This document shows positions 53,257-63,822 of a stretch of 64,000 nt of DNA, piece by piece. The notes beneath the pieces were generated by a model. That model was not told where the DNA came from, made no database searches, and worked only from the letters and a program-made list of their open reading frames with translations. How positions within the stretch are numbered: the first letter of the stretch is position 1; every line of letters begins with the position of its first letter. The DNA is from Ascaphus truei (taxonomy: Eukaryota > Chordata > Amphibia > Anura > Ascaphidae): NCBI GenBank assembly GCA_036426205.1, contig CM071569.1:4397876-4461875 (forward strand). The letters run 5' to 3'. Both the position numbers and the translations under genes were made by a program.

Positions 53257-53329
53257 AGAAATACATGGACAGGTAATTCAACCACCTGGGTCTCCTCCGT
53301 GTGAGGCTGGTTATACTGGCTCTGCAATG

Positions 53330-53420
53330 TGAAGCAGGGACGGGTTTCATCCACACATTAAATAAGTTATGGTGGGTAAAAAAGTGACAAAAAAACGTCC
53401 ACCGTACAGCATACATCAAA
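53330..53420 (-). mobile_element. Family D MITE terminal fragment
   Basis: CATTAAATAAGTTATGGTGG then GTAAAAAAGTGACAAAAAAA is the family D terminus in reverse, followed by a short stretch and loss of similarity. Confidence 0.6.
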
Positions 53421-53454
53421 ATAAAATATCCCTTTGTTACACATCATAAATCAC

Positions 53455-53630
53455 AGTGGGTGTTATGTATCAGGGCAAATGTAGTGCAGATCTGGGGAAA
53501 AGTAATTGCTCCAGGTGAGAAAAACTCACCTTGAAAGCAATATGATTTCTTTCATTTGATGCACGTGATGCAATTGGTTGCACGGAATTGGCACCGCTTT
53601 TGCCTCCTTGGTACATACACCCCAATGAGG
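53455..53630. mobile_element. Family E MITE, second copy
   Basis: GTATCAGGGCAAATGTAGTGC at the left and GGCACCGCTTTTGCCTCCTT then GGTACATACACCCC at the right are inverted-repeat edges like those of 49747-49912. Confidence 0.5.
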
Positions 53631-53949
53631 GGGCTTCCCTGGAGAGATTATACTTTTTGTTTTTTATGCTTGCTCATAATGTGACGCTGAAGCATGGAGA
53701 GATATGGGGGGACTTTTATCCGTCTCCCAGCTGCAGAACTGGAGGGGGGGGAGGGAGCAGTGCAGAAAAACAACACCAGATTTATCATATGGTAAAATGT
53801 CATTGAAATCAGTTTCTTGGGAGATCTATTGCATGTTTTTTCACGTATACTTGAACATAGCATTAACCAATAATACGTTTCCCATCACATCACACAGTAA
53901 TATTCCTATTACGTAGGAATGAGTGGTAATTTGTGCACTCTACCACAGC

Positions 53950-54425
53950 CTTTTGTGGCTCAGTGAGTGATGGTTCTGATGGATAGGGATTTTGATGACA
54001 GGGAGCATGGTTCTACTCCCAGTATCAGTTCCTTGTTATAACCTTGGGCAAGTCACTTTATCTCCCTCTGCCTCAGGCACCAAACAGATTGTAAGCTCCG
54101 GGACCAGTTTGAGAAATCAGGGGTTCCAATGCAAACTGAGTCCAAGGCCTGTGCCACCCGTGGGGCGGATGCTGCGGCGGTGCTGGAGGGAACCAACCTG
54201 GGGCGTCCTGACACGGACTTTGGGCCGTACTGGAAGTCGGGCCCGGCTTCCGTGATCGCTGCCTGAGTGAGCTCCTTCTGTCGCTGTTCCAGCACCACAG
54301 GTGGGACTCCGGGGGAGAGCGGGAGCCTCTGCAAGGGTAGCACTGCCACCATTCCGTCCCATAATCTGTGCAGGGACAGTGCCCATAAAATGCTATGTAC
54401 AGTGATTTGTGCTATACAAGGTTAT
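53950..54425 (+). mobile_element. tRNA-type SINE, split by a GC-rich insertion
   Basis: The head and body run from TGTGGCTCAGTGAGTGATGG to GATTGTAAGCTCCGGGACCA (53955-54110). The tail resumes at CAGGGACAGTGCCCATAAAA and GTGCTATACAAG (54372-54420). The intervening 54110-54365 is GC-rich and foreign to the family. Confidence 0.65.
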
Positions 54426-55119
54426 TTATGCCCGTGTACAATTATCTGTATTGCACAGCGAAGCACTCTTGTGATTATTGAACAATGCCTTCCTGTTTTA
54501 ACAAGCTCCTAACGACGAGTATTGCATGTTTCCTGGTATTTCTTTAACTGTTCAGTGATTTCCTTTCTCACGCCCTATGCTAGAACAATGATTAAACATA
54601 TCCTAAACCCAGTGTTACATTGCTGAGCGATTCCAGTTTATTACATTTTCATATACAGTATGTGAATGCCCTTTTAAGTAATAAAATCGAGCTTTGCTTC
54701 ACCTTTTATATATCTATATAGCCCGTTTATGTTGAACCTCGGCTTGCACACTACCGATGATATGTGGTTTTATAGCTTCAAAAGCTTGTTAGGGGCTATT
54801 ATACACTCTCTAAATTGAGCATTTTAGCTTCAAAGTACAATTTTGCTTCTTCAGAGCAATTATATGCATGGCCCATTTTAAAATGGCAACTGTACAAAAC
54901 TTGAAAAATAATGTGAGGTTTCAATTACAGGCGTAAAAAGCTTTGAATTATAAACATCTACATACATGCCATGTGCAAATATATGGTAAATAGGGAATAC
55001 ATTACCAGTTTTACAAAAATTGCAATTTAACCTTTTTTTTGCTGGTTAGTTCATTGTATGCGAAGTACAATATTTATACAGCTATGCTATCTACGTCAAG
55101 TATCAGAACACCACCGGCA
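54426..55119. other. Unassigned AT-rich DNA
   Basis: Nothing recognised. Confidence 0.4.
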
Positions 55120-55225
55120 AATATCATCGTTTGTCAGCAAAGCTTACAATCTAATTGTTATTGTCTGAGGTACAGCCAGATAGGGTAAAAGTTTTCTCCA
55201 GTGGGAAGATGCAATCACAAAAGAG
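55120..55225 (-). mobile_element. SINE-like fragment, minus strand
   Basis: GCAAAGCTTACAATCTAATTG and GAGGTACAGCCAGATAGGGT resemble the reverse of the SINE body (CTATCTCCCTGTGCCTCA ... GATTGTAAGCT). Head and tail are lost. Confidence 0.45.
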
Positions 55226-55579
55226 ATAAATAGAAATATGTGGTGTACGGCAGCTGTTCAGAACCAGGAAAACGCAATAAAGAGAATCCTTATGCACGCA
55301 CCTGTAAGAGATGGAAGAAAAGCCTTCACACCACCCACGTTTTCATCATCATTAAATGGGTAGAGAAAGGATAAAAAAGTATGTAGCGTATAAGTGTAGT
55401 AATCTAATATAAATGGCAAATTCAGAAATTGTATGCACTTAGAAACATAAAAAATGTGCCCAGCGGAGGAATCTCCTGAGAATAGCGCTGTATGAGCACA
55501 GTGCCCACGCGGCCCCACTTTGCGTTTCGCGATCTGCGTTTCGCGATCTGCAATTCGCGTCACTTCCGCTTTCTCCGTG

Positions 55580-55620
55580 GATCCCGGAGTAAGCCCAATG
55601 GTGGGGCGAAACGTGTTGGA
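55580..55620 (+). ncRNA. Decayed hammerhead-like motif
   Basis: The order GGAGTAAG, hairpin CCCAATGGTGGGG, CGAAACGTGTTGG parallels CTGATGAAG, hairpin, CGAAACGCGTAGG of the PLE. The first core box is lost, so activity is not expected. Confidence 0.35.
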
Positions 55621-55829
55621 TCGTTGCATACAGACCACATGTGCATGTCCTTGATGCATAGGGACACCACGCACAGTATCTATATAGACGTCTATAGACA
55701 TACAGTATATGGAATTTCCTAAGCTGGGGAAGCTGAACTTTGGCTAGGAAAAGACCATATTTTATGCTGTTGGACCTTCGGCTGAATAAAAGCCGACGTT
55801 ATTTTTCCCAAAGCAAGTCTCCGGTCTTC

Positions 55830-55975
55830 ACCTCTGCATGCATCGCCTACAGTGAGGAAGAACTTCTTCACCGAAAAGGTGATAGATTTGTGGAATGGCA
55901 TCGTGGTAGGGGCTATTACAGTAAGGGGATTCAAACTGGCTTGGAAAAAAACATAAGGCTAACCTAAATACAAAA
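55830..55975 (+). pseudogene. Possible LINE C-terminal relic
   Basis: In one frame the sequence reads VRKNFFTEKVIDLWNG, then GIVV and VRGFKLAWKKT, resembling the FFTxRVVxxWNxLPxxVVxAxSVxxFKxxLD end of CR1-type LINEs. It is short and lacks the LP block, so confidence is low. Confidence 0.35.
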
Positions 55976-56139
55976 AGGAAGCCAAGGATCAAATACGCTC
56001 TACAGTCTATAGAAAAAATGCCAAAGTGGTTCTTATCTGCCGTCAAATTCTAGGTTTCTGTTGAGCACAAGATATGCAATTTTGGGAAAAAATGTGGTGC
56101 AATGCTAGAAAAAAATTCAATTGAAATCAACATTTCTTT

Positions 56140-56310
56140 GATACACCTGTTCGCGTGTGTGCTCCAGAATCTCCCCAATTTGATACACCTGTTCGTGTGT
56201 GTTCTCCAGAATCTCATTAGTTTGATATACCTGGTTCAAGTGTGTGCTCCAGAATCTTCCCAGTTTGATACACCTGGTTCACCTGTGTGCTCCAGAATCT
56301 CCCCAGCTGT
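56140..56310 (+). repeat. Minisatellite, about 42-bp unit, four copies
   Basis: TTTGATACACCTGTTCGCGT then GTGTGCTCCAGAATCTCCCC repeats from 56140, with later units carrying GGTTCAAGTGTG or GGTTCACCTGTG. Confidence 0.9.
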
Positions 56311-56699
56311 GCACAAAAGAAAATTGACCCCTTTAACCTTCAAAACAAGACTACCGTACAGTATGGAAGAAGTATTCTAGCTGCTGCTGTAAAAGAGAGG
56401 CTGGTGCGCATTACCTCAACGCCCTGCAGTTGGTGCTGAATGCAGTAATATGTCATGTCATATTTCAATACACAATCCATTTGTGTTGTAGCTATTGGAA
56501 TTGGTACAGAAGACAGAGCTGACCACACGCTGCTTTTATCTTGTTCAGTTACAATGGTTTCTCATTTCTCATCTGCACAATTAATAAGAACATTTGTACA
56601 CTTGGGAACAGGTTTTAGGTAACGCATACGCTGCAATATATTGGCATTCAGTAGCAAAAGCCTTGTTATGAAATGGTGACGCATAAATGTGTAAAACAT
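56311..56699. other. Unassigned DNA
   Basis: Nothing recognised. Confidence 0.4.
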
Positions 56700-56860
56700 T
56701 GATTAACAATTTTTCTTATGTAGTGCTGACAATGTATGTGGTGCTGTACATAAAGCTTTGCAGGCACAATGAACCTCTGCTCCAAAGAGCTTACAATCCA
56801 ATGTTGGTGCCTGGGACATAAAGGGACTTGTCCAAGGTCACAAGGACAAAAAGCCCCAAT
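56700..56860 (-). mobile_element. SINE body and tail fragment, minus strand
   Basis: ATGTAGTGCTGACAATGTAT, GCTTTGCAGGCACAATGAAC, AGAGCTTACAATCCAATGTT and GTCCAAGGTCACAAGGAC follow the reversed SINE. The tRNA-like head is missing. Confidence 0.7.
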
Positions 56861-59239
56861 GCTACAACCAATATGATAATTTGTACAGTTAAATACTTAT
56901 CTGTTTTGCTTCTCAAAAGCAAGGGTCATTTCGTTCAATTTGTTGGCCAAAGTATGGTTAAGCCTGGGATCACATCACGGGACGGCCCTTTCTGCAGGTC
57001 CTAACACTACCTGCACATGTTCTCTTTACCGCTCTGTTGAAAGAAGAAGTCTTAATAGACTGTTCATTCACAGGTGCATCACGACCTGCTGTGTAAAAGT
57101 GTACGGTGTGGTGGGTTTGGGTTCTGAGCTGGAAGGGATAGTGTGGGGCAAGAAAAAGAATCCCACTAAAAGCAATGGGAGTTTTTCCTTTGCTAAATCT
57201 GGTGCTAGTCTTTTGCACAGACTTTCGCACCCGGGAGACATTAATAACCAGCACCCATTGTGGAGTAGCACCCCTTAGTAAATATGAGTCGTTGCTTAAG
57301 CCTACGAGGATAAAGCCACAGGTGCTGCAACCTGGTTATCCCACTTCAAAGACACTGCTACCCAATAAGTTGCTGACCCTACGTGCGGCAAAGAGGCTAG
57401 AGCAGTCATTGTTACTCTATGAAACACAAGTATACTCCATCGGAGTTATTTCCTAATGTCTGCAAAAGTGGGGCAAACCCCCGAGGCAAACGATGGGCAC
57501 GAGATTTATCAAAGGAAAAACTCCAATTACTTTCAATACCATTCTTTTACCTTAATAGATACAGTGCTGGGTTTGGATTGCTTTTGCCCGTGTTTCAGCA
57601 GGAAGACTTTAGGGTGGTGGGTTGTACTGCATATTGCTATGTATGTATGTACAGTATGTATGCCCTGGGTAGTAATAATAATAATTAAATTTGTACACAC
57701 CTCAATTTCTCCCTGTCCCATTTTCCCTAATAACCCCTCTCTGTGCTGAACACAATAACTTGTTGCCCTTCCCCTGTCTCTATGACGGGATACGAACCCT
57801 GTTTTTTGTCGCTGATCAGTTGCATGGGTTCCTAAGAATACTGGTTCCCCCGTGTTATGCGCTAGGAGTGCCCCGCACACATAGCCTTCTTCAAAGGGAG
57901 AAAAGCAAAGACACAATGGATTTCCAGGATGTAAGAAACTATTTAGAGTTACGCTCGTATTTAATACTAATCATGTGATCTGGGTTTAGAAGAAAAACTG
58001 AAAGACATCAGCCCGTATTTAGGAAGTGGTGCAAAGTCCTGCGATTACAGTGTCTTTGGATACCTGGAATGGACAGTAATGATGTACGGTGTCTTGTGGC
58101 TTAGCACTACTTCATAATAATAACCCATAGCATGTTTGTTTAAATGAAATAGTAGGTGAATGAAGCAGAATTATTCTGATTAAGAGGTGGGTGCACTCCA
58201 TCCATGAACAAGGTATGAGCCCAAGCAGAATAATCCATGCTTGTAAGAGCTGTGTCTGTAGAACCTGCCGACGAAAAATAAGGTGCATACCCCAAGCAGA
58301 ATAAAGCATTTATCCAAGTTAATATGACGCTGTATTATAATAATTGAACACAAAAATGAGTGGTGGGGAAACATAAGGCGTGGGGCCCAATTTCCTGCCA
58401 AAGCCATGACCGTTGAACATTTTGCATTATTTTATTGTACGTTACACGGTGCCGTGCACACTGTTTAGTGTCTTATATATGTGAAGGAGGCTTTTAATTA
58501 AGGTGGACAGGCGGGGAGACAGAAACGAGCCCTACGTTTATCAAAAGAAACATTTGGCATTGAAGTCAATGGGATTTTATTTCAATCTTGGGCTGTTTTT
58601 CTCTTTCATCTGTTGTGAAGCCAGGAGACCCTCAAAGAGACCCAAATACAAGGGGCTTGGCCATCCTCCAGCAGTGAAAGGGTCAATAATGCAACAGCCT
58701 TCCATCATCTTTTCCGCAGGCAGCCATCCCTCTTCCTAAGACATCAGTGCCAGCGAAATGTAATTGTGCTTCTTTTAAATTTATAGCATCTATAACTGTA
58801 CTCTATCAGTTCCCATCATAATTCTGATGTATGGACCATAACTGTTCATACACAAAACTGCCTCAGCGTGGGGACGGATCAGGATTGGCACCATGAAACG
58901 GTGCGGGGCATCCGCCATAAGAGGCTTTTTATGGGCTCAAATTTGTGTTGAGTTCCCTCTCGGGCTCCCATTTACAATATTGAAATTGCAGCTGTCACGG
59001 GCCTTTTTGTGACTTGATATTGGCCTACGAATGAACCCATTTGATTTGGGCTTTTTTTTACTCCAGACATAAGCGTCCTTTATAAAAAGAAAAAGTGTTC
59101 CATTTTAGTAGCACTTCTCATATAAAAAAAACCCCACCCTTTGTAAACAACTTAACAATATCATTAGCTTAATTAACACATGAAATAATCCTTGAATGAA
59201 ACATCTGATGGTTTTGGTTTTGCAGTAGGGTCATTAAGA
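56861..59239. other. Unassigned DNA (2.4 kb)
   Basis: Two stretches, near 57125-57200 and 57465-57520, share a GGGGCAA ... AAAAACTCC/GGAGTTTTTCC theme in opposite orientation. Near 58200-58300 CCCAAGCAGAATAA occurs twice. No exon or bounded repeat can be supported. Confidence 0.4.
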
Positions 59240-59395
59240 TTAAAAATAAGATTGTAAGCTCTTCGGGGCAGGGACTCCTTTTCCTAATGTTACTTTTTAT
59301 GTATGACGCGCTTATTCCTATTTTGTCATGTGTATTACTAATGTAAAACGCTGGGATGGCGCTAATAAAGACATACCTACATACAATTACTGTAT
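59240..59395 (+). mobile_element. SINE or LINE tail fragment, plus strand
   Basis: GATTGTAAGCTCTTCGGGGC then AGGGACTCCTTTTCCTAATG and GGCGCTAATAAAGACATACC. The first block is shared with the SINE family, but the tail differs, so this is a related second family. Confidence 0.55.
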
Positions 59396-59654
59396 GACAG
59401 TTACGTGCTTTCTGGACCTTTGATGTATCATGTTCCCAATCAGATCCCCCCATTAGGTGGAAGGGGAAGAGTAAACGAACGTGTTTTTTTTGCCCGTGGA
59501 GTATCCTGCTCATTACACAATTATATCTTGCGAAGCGCGAAACTCGTCAAAGGGGACGTGCTCGTTTCTTTTGAAAGTAGCGGTTTTTGGAGAAAGGTCA
59601 TGCACCAACTTTTTTTGCCAGAAGTTCAATAAAATGGCAGTATTGAAATAATTA

Positions 59655-60566
59655 TAATCACTTTTATTTCATATAGCACTTTTCTCCCAATGGGACACAA
59701 GGCACGTCACACTTACAGTATAGGGTGAGGTACGCAGCCACATAGGAATATTTCGGACACAGTCCCTGCCCAGATGAGCTTGCAATCTATGGCTGAGGTC
59801 CCGGTGTCGGCGCTGCACGCGCGCCTGCCAGGCTGGCGGCGCGCTGCAGGGGGAAAGATGGGGGGGGGGCAGCCATGATGTCACCTGGCAGGTCGACCCT
59901 CATTGGTTGAACAGCCAGGGGGGCGTGGCCAGAGCTCTGTCACAAGTTGTGAGCACAGATTTCCTGTCTTCACAGAAATCTGTTCGCACAACGCGGCGGG
60001 CAGTGTATGTAGCGTGCCCGGCCCTATTGAGGGGCGGCTCTTGTCCCTACAGCGCACGCCATAACGGGCGCTGCAGCAGGCAGCGGGGACCTAGCCTTAG
60101 GCCTTGCCCCTGCTGCCTGCTACATGGACCAGAGCCCTCCCCTCAATGGCGCTGGGCCCGCTGCGAGGGGGGGCCGCAGCGCTCGGGCGAGAGCTGCTCC
60201 TGCTCTCAATAGAATTGAGAGCAGGACTCGCGTCGAGTGATTAGGCACGCCCCCCGGCGGTTCAGCCAATGAGGGCGAACCTGCCGGGTGACGTCATGGC
60301 CGCGCCCCGTCACTCCCCCGCCACGCCCCCCCCGGTCTCTCTGCCTGGAGTGAGCTGCAGACCGGGGAATCGGCTGAACGCGCCGCCAATATCGCGGGCG
60401 CGCGTTACAGCGGAGAGACCGGGGCCTTAGCCTTAGTTTTTGGTGCTTGACGCACAGGGAGATAAAGTGACTTACCCAAGGAGCGGACACCGTGAATTGA
60501 GCCAGGTTCCCCTGCTTCATACTCAGTGCCAGAGTCGGTGTCTTTACTCACTGAGCCGCTCCTTCG
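59655..60566 (-). mobile_element. tRNA-type SINE, split by a 642-bp insertion
   Basis: The tail half lies at 59655-59790 (ATATAGCACTTTTCTCCC, CCCTGCCCAGATGAGCTTGC, AATCTAT) and the head half at 60433-60566 (TTTGGTGCTTGACGCACAGG, CCAGGTTCCCCTGCTTCATA, TTTACTCACTGAGCCGCTCC). The order is minus-strand. The insertion between them is the GC-rich element 59791-60432. Confidence 0.75.
59791..60432. mobile_element. Family C-like GC-rich element nested in a SINE
   Basis: GGCTGAGGTCCCGGT at the left and ACCGGGGCCTTAGCC at the right pair at 13 of 15 positions. The interior carries GGTTCAGCCAATGAGGGCGA near 60259 and an inverted version (CCTCATTGGTTGAAC) near 59898, so the element folds back. It shares this core with 8683-9032 and 36752-37016. 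CpG-rich. The frames on both strands are by-products. Confidence 0.75.
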
Positions 60567-61019
60567 GAAAGTGTCATGTTTTCTGAATTGAGGGACATGT
60601 GACATTGAATGCTCGGCAAAAACAAACTAAAAAATTAGGGGAGCTGAAAGACATCAGCTTTCCACATTAACAAACATGATTTTAAAATGTCTGAGGTTAA
60701 AAAGAAAAAAGGAAATAAGCATCAAGCACCCAGATATTACCCATTAAACATGTCACTGCCATAGGTTCCGTTTCACCCTGGCAAGGACTGCACTGGAAAA
60801 CACTGAGGTGGCTTTTTAAACCTATTCGGTGCTGGATGTGATCATATCCTCAGTTGTAGACTTCTGGTTAAAAATACACTTCTGCCAAACGTTTGTGAAG
60901 AAAACACAGAAATATATATATTTTTAAAAGATCAAGAACTCTTAGAAATATCCCCAAAAAATGTGTCTCTGTTTCTTTAAACAGCAGTACCCTCTCTGAT
61001 TTTAGTTATTTGTTGTTAT
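60567..61019. other. Unassigned DNA
   Basis: Nothing recognised. Confidence 0.4.
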
Positions 61020-61021
61020 TA

Positions 61022-61072
<51 letters not shown>
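61020..61072. repeat. (ATT)n microsatellite
   Basis: About 17 uninterrupted ATT triplets. Confidence 0.95.
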
Positions 61073-61136
61073 TGACTTGAACCTGGAGTACTGACACTCC
61101 AATACTGCAGGGATCAAATTAGTACAGGGGTAATAC

Positions 61137-61328
61137 CTGGAGTGGTCAACTCCAGTCCTCAGGGGCCACTAACAGGTCAGGTTCTCAGGATATCCCTGCT
61201 TCAGCACAGGTGGCTCAATCAGTCGCTCAGTCTTTGAGCCATTGATTGAGCCACCTGTGCTGAAACAGGGATATCCTCAAAACTTGACCTGTTAGTGGCC
61301 CCTGAGGACTGCAGTTGGCCCCTCCTGC
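61137..61328. mobile_element. Family A hAT-like MITE, full copy
   Basis: Left arm CTGGAGTGGTCAACTCCAGT, right arm CTGCAGTTGGCCCCTCCTG, with central CAGTCGCTCAGTCTTTGAGCC. Both arms retain CAGGATATCCCTGCTTCAGC and its mirror. Confidence 0.85.
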
Positions 61329-61616
61329 CTTGTACAATGCGTTTATGACGCCTTTTTAATACGCTGAGGAGTGTTGACAATTAACACTGCAAATCATTTT
61401 GATTCAAGTTATGCTGCAAAATTAGCATTTTTTTTTGTTTCTCGAGAAAGTGCGCCAAAAAGCATCCAAAATAATGTACCGGTCACATGACCCATGTATA
61501 TATGGGTATATTCCCAGAACTCTCATGAGAAGTGGTAAAATCCTAGCAATAATTGGCAAGATTTCACACAACTTTCATTCAACCAATGCTCCAAACGGTA
61601 TATAGATGTATGTATG
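61329..61616. other. Unassigned DNA
   Basis: Nothing recognised. Confidence 0.4.
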
Positions 61617-61965
61617 TATATGCCTTGCTGGGAGGGTTTTTGTCACTTTTTTACCCACCATAGCTTAACTAGTATTATTATATATACATATATATACATA
61701 TATACATATATAATATATATATATTACTTGTTAAGCTTATGGTGGGTAAAAAAAGTGACAAAAACCCTCCACAGCAAAGCATATAGCAAATGGAAATATT
61801 ACTGTATGCTCATTTGCATGTCTTAGACAGGTCTGCAACCCCGCCTTTCACCATTATCACCCAGCACACAGCACTTCCACGGCAGCAATGGATTCTGGGA
61901 AATTACATGCAAATGAGCACACAGTGTCACCTTTTGCTTCAAAACCATTTTTAACATGGTTCCCT
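61617..61965 (-). mobile_element. Family D element with a 55-bp-arm hairpin around an AT core
   Basis: The left arm 61617-61671 (GGGTTTTTGTCACTTTTTTA, CCCACCATAGCTTAACTA) pairs with the right arm 61728-61790 (TTAAGCTTATGGTGGGT, AAAAAAAGTGACAAAAACCC). Between them is a TATATACATA tract. To the right, 61790-61965 is the family D body in reverse (GCTCATTTGCATGTC, GGATTCTGGGAAATTACATG, GTGTCACCTTTTGCTTC). Confidence 0.8.
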
Positions 61966-61974
61966 ATATGGTTA

Positions 61975-62184
61975 TTTAGACACTGACTGGTACTGAGTGG
62001 GAAGCAGGGGAACCTGGTTCAATTCCCGGTGTCGGCTCCTTGTGACCTTGGGCAGGTCACTTTATCTCACTGTGCCTCAGGCACCAAAAACATAGATTGT
62101 AAGCTCCACGGGGCAGGGACCTGTGCCTGCAGAATGTCTCTGCAAAACACTACGTAAAACTAGCAGCACTATACAAGAACATGC

Positions 62185-62243
<59 letters not shown>
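61975..62243 (+). mobile_element. tRNA-type SINE with ATT tail, plus strand
   Basis: Head GGAAGCAGGGGAACCTGGTT with B-box-like GGTTCAATTCC at 62016-62026, body GGCTCCTTGTGACCTTGGGC, CCTCAGGCACCAAAAACATA, GATTGTAAGCTCCACGGGGC, and 3' end GCACTATACAAGAACATGC followed by about 19 ATT triplets (62186-62243). The A-box end is truncated. The best copy for defining the tail. Confidence 0.85.
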
Positions 62244-62245
<2 letters not shown>

Positions 62246-62351
62246 TATACACTAAATATAAAAGAGAGTGAAGGAGTATCTTTAACATTGAACAAAATGA
62301 AGGAAGGCACAAAACTGGTTAAAAGGTCAAAAGGGACCGGAGAAAGATAAA

Positions 62352-62352
62352 A

Positions 62353-62402
<50 letters not shown>
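62352..62402. repeat. Compound (AC)n(AT)n microsatellite
   Basis: ACACACACACAC changes to an ATATAT run. Confidence 0.95.
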
Positions 62403-63170
62403 ATCCTTTTCTTGTGTCCTTTGATAAAGATGGTGCTGTGTTTTTGTATAGCTGGACTGATAAATAGCTCTCTCTATTTTCCTATGTGCATATGTTATAT
62501 CTGTATTACACTTTTTAGAATGTTACGGATGCTGGAAAAGCCACATTGGTCCCTTGTAATCTCTCCCCCTCAGCCTACAAGGCTTTATCTCACACCTGCT
62601 GAGCTATGATAGATACTGATCATTTAATAAAGAGGGGTTTTTTTCTCCCCCCATGGATGATTTGTACAATTAAAGAATAGTTACCTGGACCATTGAGTTG
62701 AGACACGACCTTGGGTTTTAAACTAACGATACCTAAGAATATTTTTTTTTAAAAAGGCGTTTGATTCAGAAAAAACCCCATCCCCACAGAGAACTTTGCT
62801 CACCCCACAGGTACACCTCATTTAAGAAAAGAAACAGTTCTTAAAAGGAAAACGTAGGATTAGCCCTGATTTCTGGATCATCAAAGGGCAGATGTGAGGA
62901 TATCTTTAACTGATAGCAAGTCATCTGAATTAGATTTAATGATGGCCATTGATGTTGACAGGACTGGGATATTGTTATCATTTCGATCATGCAATCTTCT
63001 CAGTTACAGCTTAATCACATTGTGAAGCCTAAAAGCTGGAATAATTGTTCTTCTTTTGACTTTGGGATAGATGTATTGTATCATTTTGCTATTATAAATC
63101 AGCCAGCATTCTGCAAAGGTAGATGGCCCCGCAACATTATTGTGTATTTGGAGTGCCAGCTGCCCCTCTT

Positions 63171-63172
<2 letters not shown>
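62403..63172. other. Unassigned DNA
   Basis: Nothing recognised. Confidence 0.4.

Positions 63173-63216
<44 letters not shown>
63173..63216. repeat. (AT)n microsatellite
   Basis: About 21 uninterrupted AT dinucleotides. Confidence 0.97.
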
Positions 63217-63220
<4 letters not shown>

Positions 63221-63822
63221 CTGTGTCCGACATTTTTCTGACAAAAAGGTTTTTTTTTTTGTCTTTTATCGACAACTAGCCTTTGCAACTACAGCAAACC
63301 GCTTCTCAACCTCTGAAGTACATGAGAACATTTATGAAATTAGTTGCACTCATCATTATTTGGACGATCCATTTACATACAGCATCTTAATACAAGGGGG
63401 AAACGAACTCGTTTTTAAATCCCCCAAAAAGAAGACGATAGAGACATTAACGCCTTCAGTGCTGGAATGCCGCATGGGAATTGTACCGTGTCAGACATTC
63501 ATCCGATTTTAAGGTTTGTGGAATTAGTATTAATTAGTTGACTCCAGCCTTCTAATTTGTGAGAAATCCTTAAGAAAATCATTAAGCCTTTTCAGCGCTG
63601 GCCATCGGAGCGCTAATTGGAATGCAGAAGAAGTTCTCCCACACATTCAGGGACATTGAGAAACGGACTCTGTACTTGATTCTCTTTTCCTGAAAAAGTG
63701 ACTTTGTTTTACAAGTCTCATTTAGTTTTTTTGACACCGTGTGGGGACATCATTTACCAACAAGGCGAAGAGGAGAAAATGTCAGAGGCCACAGCAACTG
63801 CTTTTTGCTTGCGTGTCATAAC
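63217..63822. other. Unassigned unique-looking DNA
   Basis: Free of the repeats seen elsewhere. No open frame with recognisable domain. This is one of the few stretches that could be conserved host non-coding sequence, but nothing in the sequence alone proves it. Confidence 0.35.

Noticed and set aside
60241..60303. CCAAT box in a CpG-rich block suggesting a host promoter or CpG island
   Set aside because: The same TTCAGCCAATGAGGGCGAAC phrase sits in other MITEs in the window, so it is repeat-derived; no exon follows.
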